Position numbers and translations under genes: made by a program
Part shown: positions 51,151 to 64,000 of the stretch, piece by piece
Position numbering within the stretch: position 1 is the first letter of the stretch
Layout of the letters: each line of letters starts with the position of its first letter
Notes under the pieces: model-generated
The model's database searches: none
Seen by the model: only the letters and a program-made list of their open reading frames with translations
What the model was told of the DNA's origin: nothing
Source: Gavia stellata
Lineage: Eukaryota; Chordata; Aves; Gaviiformes; Gaviidae
Assembly (NCBI RefSeq): GCF_030936135.1
Contig: NC_082596.1
Location: forward strand, 12,438,155 to 12,502,154
DNA length: 64,000 bases
Direction: 5' to 3'

Positions 51151-54100
51151 AAAAAGCACAACAGAAGTACTAACTCTGCATTAAGAACAGAGTTTGATTA
51201 GTCTGCAGTAAACAATGAATGGGCCTTTTGTCTTCCGTCTACATTTGTATCTTAAGAGAATGAAGTCTTGGTATTTAAGAACTCATAGACTGTAAGCAAT
51301 ACCTGTAACAGCAGTAAGAAAAAGGCACTGATCATATAGCCAACAATGTAGAGAATACAAAATACTGCATCAGAATTAAGAGGAAAAAATAAACTGTGAC
51401 TGTGTAAGTCAAAGGTTATCTGATTGCTGATGTGTGGGGGAAGGAGGAGATAAAATAATAATTTTAATTCAGACACTTAGTTCATAAGGTTGCCTTTGCA
51501 GCCTTCATAATTTCCTTTCAACTCCACATTGTGTGTGTGTACATATTGGTGTTCATGCAGGCAGTCACAAATCTTTCACACTGACACTGTGTGTACACCT
51601 ATATCTATATATTAAGTAATTTTCAGTTAAACCAATAAAATATATCTAGAACTAATATATTCAGTGTTACTGCATAATGACGTTAACAAATTCACTTATA
51701 GCATAAATTATTCATGTACAATAGCAGCTTGAAAATACATTTTTCAGTTCTTTTGAACTTAGACTAATCTTAAAACAACAAATGATGAAAGTTCAAACAA
51801 AAGCTAATTTTGTTTAATGAACTAACCAAGGAGGTATTGTGAAAGTATTGTGCAACCAAATGCTAAGCTAATTATTGTGAGATCAAATAACTGTTGCCAT
51901 AGTTACTGGACAGTGTTTTCCATAACCACTTTTATCTCTTCAATAAATCTTTGTGATGCAACAAATATAAAAAGTTGACTGTAAAATGACTATTATGTTT
52001 TGAACAGCATTTAGTTATGACTGACCTGTCATTGCGCTTGTGTTCCCGTGCTTGTCAGAGGATAATAAAAGACAAGTATCTGCTCAAGTTAACAGAAAAA
52101 CAGTTATAGCTATAGCTTGGCTTGCGGACTGCAGTTCAGGTGGTTGATTTTAGCATAAGACATTTTATTTTGTGTATCAAACACATTTGTGTTGATTTGT
52201 TTGTCTTTAGACTGTGAAGTATCAAGAAGGCCAGCTTGTTGTCCCTTTTTTACCTCCACTAGTGTATTATTCTTTTGTGTTAGTTCACATTAGATGATGC
52301 CATGAATTCTACAGTAACTGAAAGCTAAATCCAAAATTTGGGTCATAAATGACTGAATGTGAAAGTCCACATCAAAAGCATATACCACTGCCTAGTGAAA
52401 CAAACCCCGCTGCTCTGATTGAATGCCCCTGTAAGGGAGTCTAGTCTGTATCATGTCATAGACTCAATAGCTGGCTTCTGCAAAAATTGTCCTGAACGAA
52501 TACATATTTTACATTAGCTACATTTTTATGTACACAGTTATACCAGGGAATTTGTGACTAACTCTAATGCTCAGAATCAATCTAAATTTGGAAGGTCTTG
52601 AGAAAATACTGGTTTTGACTGGTGAACTCCAGAAAATAAAGACTAAGATGGATACTGGAGAATAGGCTATCTCAGCGTCTCAGTGGAATTTTCTAAGTTC
52701 AACATCTGAGTATAGATGTTGACATGAAATCCCCAATAGCAGAAATTAAATGTTCTCTAGACATTTGTACTAAATGACAGTTCTCTGCTTTTCTGATATC
52801 CTGCAATTTCATGTAGCTCCTGCCAGATTACAGAGGATGCTGCAGAAATTCCCACAAACCAGATGTGGCTCCGAATATGCTTGTCTTAAATTCATGAGTA
52901 ACTGATGACCAACTAAAGCTAGCCACAAATTCTACAATGGAAAACATAAAGTTGATCCATTTCATGTATTTCAAGAAAACATTGTGGATTTATACACCTT
53001 TTTTTCATGTCACCAGCATGTTTCTGATTTTCTGCTGAGTTGCTGGGGGAAAAGGAACGTCTCCAAACACAAAACAGTCTCATTGTACTGGATGTTCCAA
53101 ATTTCCTGCTGCGGACTCAGGAATCTGCCATTGCAAGGCCCACAAGATCCTACTTTCGCCAGACTTTGCGGCAGTAAGAGGCAAGGAAACCCAAAGGTCT
53201 AATTTAAAGCCATGTTGCACGGGAGAGGCTCCATTGGCATCGTAGTTTCTCTCACTGGCCTAACAAGGGACTGCAAGTGTTCAAGGCTTGGAATATGGCA
53301 GGCCAGAGAAGAAGGAGGTAGGTCTTGCAAGGAAAGGTTGCGTAAGAGCAGCCTTATGGTTCTTGATGCTGGAAGTGCCATTCCTGCCAGTTTCATAGTA
53401 TTTACACAAACAAGAACACCACAGTTCAAGTCAACACTGGTACACTGCGTATCATTTCAGAGCAACAACTTGTCCATTTTTTCCCAGCAAGTATTTTCAC
53501 AATTTTCAATACAGAGGAAATTTTCTAACAAAAAATCCTATTTTTGGCTATTTTCGACATATCTGTCAAGTAGAAGGACAAAAGAAATGAGATGGAATTT
53601 ACAACCCACAGATATTCCAGTTCTAAAATAAGCTCTAAATAAAAAAAGTTACATGGATTTCTATCAAGCTTATTTTTGTGCAGACTCCATAATGTTTTTT
53701 AAACTTTGCAGCTCAGCTAATAAAGCTCGAAACACCACCATTCGTCTCTGAGGCACTTGCATGGCTCACAGAGGAGGCGAGTGGCATGGGCCATCTTTGC
53801 ATTCCACTGATTTTTGCTGCTCCTGCAGCCCCTCAACAGCCTCACGGCATCTGGGCATTTCAGATGTGAGCCTAGAACTGGGAATCAAAACCCTGTGCCA
53901 TTTATCTTCCTCCTTCTCAGAATCTAATGTATTGTGTTAAATAAGACAAAAAACCAGATGCATAAAAAAGCATCTGATCAGACGGTTAATAGAGGAATGA
54001 GGTAACTGAGAAGGCACAGCATAGAAAATGCTGCTTATAAAACATGAAAACAGCAAAGAAGAAAGAGGAAATCAGTTCTATAGAACTACAGAAGAGAAGA

Positions 54101-56798
54101 TATTCATAGTGCTACAAGGGACTCTAACACTGAATTTCGGATCACAAGTCAATGATTCATGCATTGCTGGGTATTTTTTTCCTCCTTTCTCATTTTCCCA
54201 GCCTAGTAAGAAATTTCATTATTAATTTACCTAAGTTTGAATGCTCAACTCAAGCTAACCTTTAGCATGCTTTTCAATGTTTCTGTAACAAAGCTGCCAC
54301 CTCAATATCACATGCCTGCAATATAAACTGACACTTACTAAAACTCTTTTTCAGGTAGAAAATAAAACACTGCATGTTTTCCAGGGATAACTGTATAAAG
54401 AGACAAATTGGTTAGTTACATTCAAGTCATCTTGAAACAATGACATTTTAGAAAGCTAAAAAACCTTGAACAAATAAACAATAATGCACCCTGTCAGTAG
54501 CCTAAATCCCCACAATCCTTACTCTGGACAAATATACGTCTTGTTAGAGGAAGGGTAAGGTTGCAAGAATTGTATTCATAGGAATTACAGTATCAGCTAA
54601 TTTTACAGCAACACTGTATAGTTGTTGAGAGTGTTCATTTTTTTTAATCTGGGATATGTTGGAGAAGGAGATACCTACTGTAGCCAATAAATATTTTTCA
54701 ACTGTTCATCTGACTAGATGACTGTGGAGATCTAGCACTGTGATGGATTTTAGCTTTGCTGATGTTAAACTACAAAGTATTCAGTGTATTATGCAGAAAT
54801 TTCACAGGGTGAAAAATTTAGTCTGCAATCCCTGTTAATGGGAGCACACTTTGTGTTGTGAGCTGTGCTGCAGTTTTGAAGATATTTCTGTGATTTTTGC
54901 TTCCTGCAGCACTCAAAAGCACAAAGTTACACAGACATACACAGTGCATCTCAGAGACAGCATCTCTTTCTCTCTGTATCACGAAGACCTTGATTAAACG
55001 TTGAGCACCAGCTTGTAGGACATTTTGGAACTTAATTCTCCAATAACTTGACAGAACAAAACCCTTATGAAGCCAGATAATAAGACTGTATAACCTCTGA
55101 CAATACAAGGCATTCCATGATGCCAGACAGCCCTAGAAAGCAGACAGCTTGTTTCAGAGAGCAAAAGAGGTGAAGTGAGGAAGAAAAGTTGAATAGTAGT
55201 TGAAAGAAGGAATTCAGATTTCAGTGGCTGAGGAGATTCTTAGATTTAGGTCAAAAGCCCCACTGCAGTGATCCCTAAGCTTTTCTTTCATAACCCCACT
55301 TCTAGGAGAACAACCCTATTTTCACTGCAACTTTTGATAGTGTCCATACTTGTGAATCACTGCTCTTAATAGTAATTTTGAAGTTTTATAAAACTATATG
55401 AAGTTATTCCAAAGCATTGGACACAAGAAAAACAAAATACACAACTCCTAACTCTGCACACACTTGCATCACTTGTGTAGTGGAGTTTCCCTTGAGTTCT
55501 AGCAGTGTAAATGAAGGGGGCCACAAGGCTATGCATCTCTTATATAAATAGAAAACATTCTCTGTACCATTACATAAAACTCATTTTGCAAAAGACTTTT
55601 TCTAAAGCTTTTATACTATTTTACTTACTTCCTCGCCTGATTAGCTTTTAACCAAATGTAGATGTTTTCCCTGACCTGTTTTCAAAGCTAACTAATCTCT
55701 AAATCCCCCAGTTATGCAATCTTGAAGGATTAAACGTTTGTCATGAAAGGGTCTGGATTTGTTTAGACTGAATAAATTTCAGTGGTTTAAATACAGTTCA
55801 TTGATTAAATTACATTCATAGAATGCTGGCTCTTGTCACAAAGTAGCTCTGCCAAAGTAGCTCTGTTTAGATGTATATGATATAAGCTTCTGCTCATAGT
55901 TAAGCCCACAAAATATTTGCATGTGGTACATCTTGGAAGAGAATGAGGCTCTTTTTATACAAAACACTTGTTCCATCTCCGCAGAAGATTACAATTATAT
56001 AATGTCTATGTTGCAGTAGCACCTGAATGCCAGCCTGGGCAGAGCAGCATTCTACTAGGCAAAATGACAATCTCTGCTCCGAAGCATGCAACCTAAAAGG
56101 CAAGACAAACCAGATGGAGGAGACAAACAAGTGGGCTGGTCTGGGGGTGGCAGCAAAGACGGGGTAACAAATAATAGGATGCACAGGATCTGCAGCCACT
56201 GAGGAAGAACAATCACAACATGCCTTCTGCCCACCCATGATAAGATTAGAGTTCTCTCTATGCAGTACAGCAGAGCAGTTTTGAAGAGACACTTAGAGGA
56301 GGACAGGACTTTGTCCTGGACCTTCTCCTACACTTAGTAAGATGTCATGAGAGAAAGGATAAAGATGCCCAAGGAGAAGTGGAAGATCGAGACCAGCAAC
56401 AAAGGCAGGTGTCAAGGAGGTAGTGAGATAACAGGTCACAGACAGAAAGTGCTAAGTGGTCAGAAAGGTATATTCTGCTTGTTTAGGTTTTGCTCACACA
56501 GTCAGAACATTCTTTAAAAGTCACCTTCACAGTGGTTTAAGCTAACTGGTTTTACTTCTCATTTACAATGGACTGGGAACTGCTATTTCCAGTTACACTA
56601 TCTTAGTTGAAAGGGTATAACCTCAGCTTGTTGGCATTGAACAGTTGCTTTGTACTTCTTAGAATGCACCCAGATCATTTGCAGCGAAATGAAGACGTCT
56701 TTATTGGAAGTGTGAATACTAAGAGAGTGATTTAAAAGAAGTGGAAACATATTTCTTCAGGGCTATCCATGAACCTTTCTAAATGAGGAAGTCAAGAA

Positions 56799-56814
56799 TT
56801 TTTTTTTTTTTTTT
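56799..56814 (+). repeat. T homopolymer (16)
   Basis: Sixteen T on the plus strand, equivalent to an A tract in NSMCE2 sense. No associated retroposon body recognised. Confidence 0.9.
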
Positions 56815-59020
56815 CATTAGACATAATGATCCCTGCTTGGGTTTCTATCCTTTCTTCCAAAACAGTATGTCTGTCTCTCTCAGGACAGGAAACCAGAGTA
56901 CATGAACTGCTTTCATGAACTGCTGCTTTCACCTACTCTAGCAATTGCTGTTTTAAACAGTTGAAATAGAATGGTCATACACAATTCACCTTCAAACCTT
57001 CTACATCTGTTGATTCAGAACTTATTCGATGTATCTAGATTTGTGCCCTTCAATTCTGAAGTGAAGAACTTGAGATTTCATTTTCAATTCATTCTGATAA
57101 AATCACTTCATTATGTGAGCAGGGACTATGGATTAAATAGTCATGAAATTCAGGTTTAACAAAAACAGTTATTATAGCATTGCAACATATCTACTGAATA
57201 TAAAGATGCAAAAATAATACTTTCCATGTTCCATGACATTTTCTGTAAATACAGTCTTCTACACGATTACATGGTCCCTTCTTTCTGGAAATGTAAGTCA
57301 TTTTCAGTTTCTACTAAGACAGGAAAAACAGCTCACTGAACTTGAGGCCTCAGTATTGCAAAATTCTGTATGGATAAGCCAGCTCTTAAAAAGAAAGTCA
57401 GACTGCTTGCTCACATTATGGGTGGATACCCTGAGCGACTGCAAAATATGACTGCAACCATTACCCTGTAGCAAGCAACAGATACCACAGCTTTACAGTA
57501 GGTACTGACAGCAGCACATTTGCTGTATTCAAGACAAAATCTGGGGGAAATTCACAGCTGTCACAGCTGTGTGTCTGCGTTTGTAGCATCCCAAAACAAA
57601 AATACTGATTAAGGATGAAAAATAACTGAGTAAAACTGAAAATAGAAAAATAAGACTACTCTTGAAAATAATGGAGATGAAGGAAATTAAAATGAAGGGG
57701 AACAGTTACAGTGAAGCACTAGCAAGGATGTCTAAGGCCTTGAGAAATAAAAGGAGCTATGCTAGTACATGTGCCTCGTGCTGGGTAGCCTCACCATGCA
57801 ATCTCTGAACAGCTAATATTCATCAGAATATGGCTTAATCAAAACAAGTTAAAAAAATCGTTAAGTGGTGGTAAGCAAGAAGATTTAACACAAAATCTAC
57901 TTCCAGGAAAAATAGCTCACAGAACTAAATCAAAAAACCACAATTAATAAAAATAGCACCAAAGGCAATTTTTTGTGTTTTGTTTTCCTAACTTTTAAAG
58001 CAGGTATTTTGAATCCACTGTGGGTTTTTTTCTAATCCAATGCAGTCACAATACACTGTCAAAGCAGTTTGATTTATTTACTATTACACAAGCTAGACTG
58101 CCCATTAAACAGCTTTTACTGTAGGCTTCATACGGGAGAGTTAAAAAGCCTTGCTGGATTATCAGCTGAATTAGCAGAAATCAACAAGTGCGCTCAGGCT
58201 GTTGTTCTTACTTCAACATCAAGCAGGGTTTAAGAGCAAGATTGTAGGACTTGTCATTAGAGATCTCTCAATGTAACCCAATGCTGATGCATGACCCTTC
58301 ATGTACCTGGTGACACAACACAAGGGCAGTGGATATCGAGATCCTCAGTGAGGACAAACCAGATTGAAGGTCCAGGGCGGGCTCTGGTGCCAGGCTGTTT
58401 CTCAAGGAAAGGATCTAAGAAGATCTTCTCAGGCTGGGATCTGGCTAGATGGCACTGCCACTGTGAGAGCAAAACTGCAGAACACATCCATCAGCCATTG
58501 ACCAGAAAAGGAAAGACTGCAGGGTTGTAAAGCAAAGAAGTGAGATACAGGCACTGCAAGGAGGGAGCGTGAGATAGGGCTCAAATCAGTGAACCCCCCT
58601 CCATTGCTACAAGGCTTGACAGGAGTAGGTAGCGGGCACAGTTACAGAAGTGAATGTATATACAGCATGTAACGTATCCATGGTATCTTTAAAATATTAG
58701 TAAAAGGGGAAAACTCCTGCTTAAATTGACCACACTGATAACTCTAAAACACAAGTTTTAAGAATAATGGCACTGGGTCAAGTCCCGCAGAGGCCATGGG
58801 TACAGGCCTAGCTCATATATTTTGCATTCTTCAGTGTTTCTGGACAGACTTTGAATTAGTTGATAGTATGTTCAGACTTAGTACATGTCTTTCTAACAGC
58901 ACTTCAAGTACGTCAGTGTTCCCTTTGAAATGTACTTAAAATACTTATTTCTGAATGTAAAATTCATACTTCTCATCCAGGAACAGCAAGCCATTTGTAT
59001 ATTTACTCTCAAACCTCAGC

Positions 59021-59229
59021 AGAATCATAGAATCATAGAATCATTTAGGTTGGAAAAGACCTTTAAGATCATCAAGTCCAACTGTAAACCTAACCCTGCT
59101 AAATCCACCACTAAACCATGTCCCTAAGCGCCTCATCTACACATCTTTTAAATATCTCCAGGGATGGTGACTCAACCACCTCCCTGGGCAGCCTGTTCCA
59201 AGGCTTTTGCTCGATTTTGGAGAAAGAGC
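59021..59229 (-). mobile_element. CR1 LINE 3' end (reverse orientation)
   Basis: Reverse-oriented CR1 tail, the best preserved in the window. It starts with the terminal octamer repeats AGAATCATAGAATCATAGAATC, here about 2.5 units, then TTTAGGTTGGAAAAGACCTT, TAAGATCATCAAGTCCAACT, AACCATGTCCCTAAGCGCCT, GGGATGGTGACTCAACCACC and TCCCTGGGCAGCCTGTTCCA. It is 5'-truncated near 59205-59229, where similarity fades. Low decay suggests it is younger than the copies at 23229 and 49631. Confidence 0.95.
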
Positions 59230-59391
59230 AGTCAAATAGCTTCCAGTTCAGCTCTTGAAGAAGAGCTAACTGAGCAGTAAAAAGACTGTCAATGTCAATG
59301 GTTACAACAGGATCTGGGGAAATGACATCATCATTGATTACAAACAGATCCCTGCAGGCAACGCCTAACCAGTTAGAAGATGCAATTTCTC

Positions 59392-59414
59392 AAAAAAAAA
59401 AAAAAAAAAAAAAA
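59392..59414 (+). repeat. A homopolymer (23)
   Basis: Twenty-three A, about 160 bases right of the CR1 fragment. It is not a CR1 tail, since CR1 elements end in short octamer repeats rather than poly(A). Source unrecognised. Confidence 0.9.
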
Positions 59415-62400
59415 TGCACTAACATCTCTTTGCCATGTTTACACTCATCACATTTCACTTAAATATTAATCTTCACCTGAAATAATGTTGAAACGAAACA
59501 TTAAACCAAATGTGTATGGAACTTTTGGAAAAAGTTCACTATAGAGTAGGGATGACATTTGCCTCAATGCTGATGACCTCCGTAAAATCTAGGTATATTT
59601 TATGATGGTGTGAAGTGCTTGCTCTGGCATATACTTCCTGTAGTGTCTCATAAGATTTAGCCCATGCAATATGCAAGGTTTTCCAGATTAAACTCTAGTG
59701 CTACATATATGAAATATCCCTTATTATTTAATTATTGTTTATGAATTAATTTCTATATGGGAATTACGTTCTGGTGTTACAACACTACCATCAATTTAAT
59801 GAGAACTGCCTAGAAAAAGAGCAAGAACAAAAAGCATTACTTCAAGTTAGATCTTTTGTTCAAGTCTAGTTGTTTATTAAGACAGTATCTTAAAACAATT
59901 TTTTGCCTAAAGACTGCTTTTCTATTTTAAGTCTTAAACAATCTGTTCCCTGAACCACCTGGAAAAAATGTGTTGAAAAATAGTTGAAAAACATCCTTTC
60001 ATTATAATTCCTGGAAAAAATGTGACAGCCATTATCTATGACGAGACTTTTGTATTTACAAAGAGTTAATTTAAATATCGTGTTGATCTCTCCTTCCCCC
60101 TCCAAGCAATACTGAATAATCAGAATTCATTATGTTGCCTATTATAGATCAAATGCCGTTATTCCTTGTTATAATGAAGACAGCATAAAAAGCACACCAG
60201 AGTCGAAAATAACACCTGGTAAAACGGAAATTACATTTTACATGAAAAACTCTTTTCTCTTCTTTATACTTGGATCAGACCTGCATTAGAGAGCACTGGC
60301 TAAATACCACACTGCAGTTTTCATGACCCACTCTCAAAGGCTGACTGACCCAAAGAGATAGTATCAGGGGTTATATTACTCAGCCACACGTCCTAATGAG
60401 AAACTTTCCCATTCCTGTACCCGCAACCACCGACAGGTTGGCTCACAGACACACCTTTCTATGCATCATCCAGGCAGGTCAATGGATTGTACAGATGGTC
60501 TGAGAATACCAATGTAGAGAAGCCAGGGAATGCTGCAGTGCCTTACGTTTCAACACGGAGACAGAGACGTTCTGTGCTTTTATGTAAGTGCTTCTAAGGA
60601 GGTTAAGGAGCTGCAATTAGCATACATCACCTCTCTGTCAGTGGAGCTAATCAGGCTGAAAAATCCCAAGCGTCTCCACTCCTGAGCAGTCCTGCTTCTT
60701 GCAATGGAATTTTCAAGCTCTTCTTGCTAATTGCTTACACTGCTTTCAGACTCGCTGGCACCACGGAAAACTTCCTTCTGGTGTGGAAATCGAGGGGGGG
60801 GGGAGACTTTCACTGTGGAAGTGACCTTTTCTCTCTGCTAGGAATCTCATTAGAGCCATGGACTCTTCTGAAGACATCTACTGATACTAACAATACAGAC
60901 CACTTTGAAGCTAGTGTTACACATTCCATTTAATTCTCACTAAATTTCAGGGGTAATTCCTGGCCTCTCTCTATACTGTAAGGTCAACAGCTGTTGGAAA
61001 GCAAAGTATTCTAGGTATCACAGCTGGTACCACGCTGCCAGCACAGCTGTAGCTCAGGCTCAAAGCATCCAAATTACGATTACAAACAGCAGAGGTTATG
61101 TGATCTGCTGGTGAGTTGTGGTTGTTAGGTGCTCAAACCTACCTGTACCTGATCAGATCAGACCGCATGACTGACAGCCTGGGGTCAGGCTAGCAGCCTC
61201 AAGCTTTCCTCACCGAGAGCATCTCCCAGAGCCAGACCTAAGTCTGCACCTGAGCACACCCCCAACATAAACAATGTGGATGACGGGCAAGTCTGTAGCT
61301 GAGAATGGGCTTAATAGTTACTATTTAGTTACCTTGAATAGGCATTTACTCACGCTTCAGAATCTATATACTATTCATTTAATGCCTGCTCAGGTCTAAA
61401 TGTGATGTTCACAGTCCTTCGAGACACAGATGATCTAAGACCCAGCTGTTGTGAGAAACTACCTAACTAGCTGCTTTTTTCTGATTACAGCTACTGTCTG
61501 TTGGGCTTCTCTCTACCTTGCCTTCCCAGGACCAATACTAAAATATTATTCATTGAAGGTCTGGCCTCTCTTGCTCTCTCAGGTTGTTGGATACTGTCTT
61601 AATTTATCAGCTCCAGAGCAATTTTTCACTGAAGTTATTTTGAAGATTATGTAACTGCTTCACACTATGAAGTAAGAGTGTACTTGTAGCAGAGTGCTTC
61701 ATGTTACTAAAATTTAAATTCCAAACTAAGTCACTATGTAGAGAATGTCATGAGCACAAAATAAATTGTAACAGCCAAGAACTAAATAATATTTAGATGA
61801 CTTTTTATATCCTTCTTATATCATATCATGTTAATATGATTTTATTTTTGCTTTGTATTTTTTCAATCAAATACTTTTTAGAAATCAGGGCTTCATGAGT
61901 TCACCTTGAAAAAAACCACCATATAAACTAAACAATAAATAATTTTCTTGTGTTGATATGCCAGAAGGATGATAGGTAAGTTGCTACACCAGGAAAACAT
62001 ACTTTTAATGTCAGTCTCCCAATATCAGAACTACTTTTTTTTTTACAGTTAACTGTATTGCCAACGTAAATGCAAACCTTAAGTAGATCTACACATGTGA
62101 TTAATAAAAAGGTAGAAAACACAAAAGCTTCTGAATATTTTACTAGAGGACATAGTTTAAAAATGTCAAGGACGAAATTTGCTATGTAGAAGTAGGTCAC
62201 TGCACTATATCCTCATTCAGTTTTTAAGTTAAAAAACTAAAAAACAAACCAGCAATCTGCCTTCTTTATTGAAAGGTCACTGTAATGCAATAGGACACAG
62301 TAAGCAGTTGTGAAATTAAGCCCTCCAGAACCTGGTTGCAGCTTTGGAATGTGACCATTGTTGTGCAATGGAGTTTGTCACCATCATATGAAAAACCCAT

Positions 62401-64000
62401 TGGGAAATAAATTTTTTGTTTACCTGCTCATCACAGATAACCATCGACTGATTCACATTCTGTAGTATTTTACAAAGGTCTAAAACAATACCTGAACTGC
62501 AAACATCATGACCTTTTTCTTTAAACAACTCTATTCAAGCAATTTTGGAATAAGCTTCATACACCCTACACACCCTACATACAGAATGTTTTCTTTTTTT
62601 TTGTGTTCCTCTTTAAAGAGAAGGTATGTCAACAGGTTCACAGCCTATTAAAAGCTTCTCAGTTCTTGCTATCTATTTTTACCTGCTTAAAAAAATACAA
62701 TAATGATGCTGTGCTAGATATCCAGTGTAATACTGATCATGCTGATGTCTCAAGCAGAGGCTTGACCTCTGCTCAGGAGGAACAAGCAGTAAAAGCAAAT
62801 TAACCCACATGTAGAGACATCTATATAAGCAGAAGTATGAGCACATTGTTCTAATTACAATCTTCATTCTCTGGAATTTTGGAGAATCTGAGGGCACATC
62901 TACATAGGTAAATGTAAACAGAGCTCCTTCCCCCATTCCCTTGGGTGAACTGATGGAGACTAGTGCTGATTCAGAATTTGTATAGCCACATTTGCATGGC
63001 ACTGAACTGGCTAGATGTAGAGACAACGCAGGCAGAGGAACTCGATATGTCTGCACATGTCTGTAGACACTCATCCTGAGCTGCAGACTTTCCCCGATAT
63101 ACAGAGGGCAACATAATAAAGATGATAATCAAGTTTCTCAATCAGCAAGCTAAAGCGATACTCCAAGTTTATATATAAACTAAAAATATGGCTCCAGATT
63201 TAGATTCCTAAATGTGGATTGAGGAAATCAACTTTGTAATGTGCAGTGTGGATGCAGAAAGTTAACTTTCAGTATCTTAAATTTCTCTACTGGCACAGCT
63301 GATCTGAAACACACAAGCTAGTTATGCCTTAAAGTAGGAGTTACTAACTTGCCTAGAGAAAAGCGTGTTTCTTCACTCCCATTGGTTTTGGTGACTTGAC
63401 TCCCCCAAGACCAAGGACTCTCATGACTTGGAAGATCTTTTCAGTTGCAAACATCTGTTTGCAGTTTCTGGTCTGTAGTTAATCTCAGGGCAAATTTGTC
63501 CACTAATACTTCAAAAAAACACCTGCCACCAGAAGTATTAGAGGCTTGCCATAGATTTTAAGTATGGCATAAACAAAAAACAGTAGCAGTGAAATCTGCT
63601 AAACTAATTGCTTTTGAAAAAGAAAATAATTTGGCAGCTGTTTAGAAATGAGCAATTTAACATACAGTCTCTTCTTCTCAAAAGGTGACAGTGATTAACA
63701 GTCCAATGATGCTACTGGATCTTGTATGACTATGCTTGGGAATCCACCTCAGACAAACTGCAGCAAAAAGGCTATTTTTAAGATTAAAGTCTCACAGGAC
63801 AGCCTTAGTCAGTAGGGTTGGTTCTATAAGGGCACAGTCACATAAAAAACAGTGTAACAAAGAACAGTTTTTTCTGGCCATCTGTAGCTCATGTTATGCA
63901 AGTACTGTATTCAACGGCAAATTTGCTTAGTAATAACTATGATATTCACAACTCATGGGGAATAAAGAACGACATCCTAAGCATCCCATCCACTATACAC

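Larger units (their letters stand above)
12374..64000 (-). other. NSMCE2: Very long NSMCE2 intron (at least 51.6 kb), 5' exons not found
   Basis: From the acceptor at 12374-12375 to the window end I could not recognise, on the minus strand, any exon resembling the NSMCE2 N-terminal half. The human gene also has a huge intron before its SP-RING exons (general knowledge), so one long intron is the simplest reading. The content is AT-rich unique DNA with the repeats listed separately. Stretches where I see nothing beyond unique AT-rich sequence: 13650-14950, 17450-19200, 19270-20200, 21420-23200, 23530-24950, 25300-27250, 28200-29900, 30100-33250, 34020-38650, 38850-40090, 40200-43080, 43320-45100, 47200-49600, 49800-50900, 51600-59000 apart from homopolymers, and 61300-64000. 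A small exon missed by eye remains possible. Confidence 0.6.

Noticed and set aside
59206..59414. CR1 with a poly(A) tail
   Set aside because: The CR1 is in reverse orientation with its true 3' end at 59021; the A run lies on its 5' side and is unrelated.
1..64000. CRISPR array, operon or prokaryotic defence system
   Set aside because: The window is vertebrate chromosomal DNA with introns and LINEs; no regularly spaced direct repeats or bacterial-type gene packing are present.

Overview
The window reads as nuclear DNA of an amniote, most likely a bird. It is AT-rich with short scattered open frames and no bacterial-type gene packing. It contains spliced exons with GT/AG borders. Its only well-preserved repeats are three 5'-truncated CR1 LINE tails of the kind that dominates avian genomes. 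Older fossils (MIR-type SINEs, L2/L3-type LINE pieces) lie between them. The call of a bird rather than a turtle or crocodilian is inference from CR1 condition and low repeat load.

Only one protein-coding gene can be supported: the 3' end of NSMCE2 (MMS21/NSE2), the SUMO E3 ligase of the SMC5/6 complex, on the minus strand. Three consecutive coding exons lie at 12373-12273, 11952-11846 and 8622-8463. They are phase-compatible and together rebuild the SP-RING (MIZ-type) zinc domain and a C-terminus that differs from the human one. A 3' UTR of about 200 bases follows, with an AATAAA signal at 8271-8266. I could not find the earlier exons (coiled-coil N-terminal half), so 12374-64000 is read as one very long intron of at least 51.6 kb.

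Layout: 1-8240 is presumed intergenic DNA beyond the NSMCE2 3' end (TRIB1 lies in that direction in human, but is not seen here). 8240-12373 holds the three terminal exons and two introns. 12374-64000 is intronic: simple repeats, three CR1 tails, about eight MIR copies, four ancient LINE 3' tails, one frameshifted reverse-transcriptase fossil at 45120-45345, and several GC-rich or palindromic stretches that could be regulatory.

The most unusual structural observation is that two MIR-type SINEs (about 24980-25282 and 43097-43300) are each interrupted at the same internal point, just after the GTCACTTAA-like motif, by a palindromic, MITE-like segment. Related palindromic motifs occur at 14960-15320, 5740-5820 and possibly 50940-50980. 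This may be an ancient composite SINE or a site-preferring short inverted-repeat element; no repeat library could be searched here. No tRNA, rRNA, CRISPR array, intact transposon or viral gene was found.
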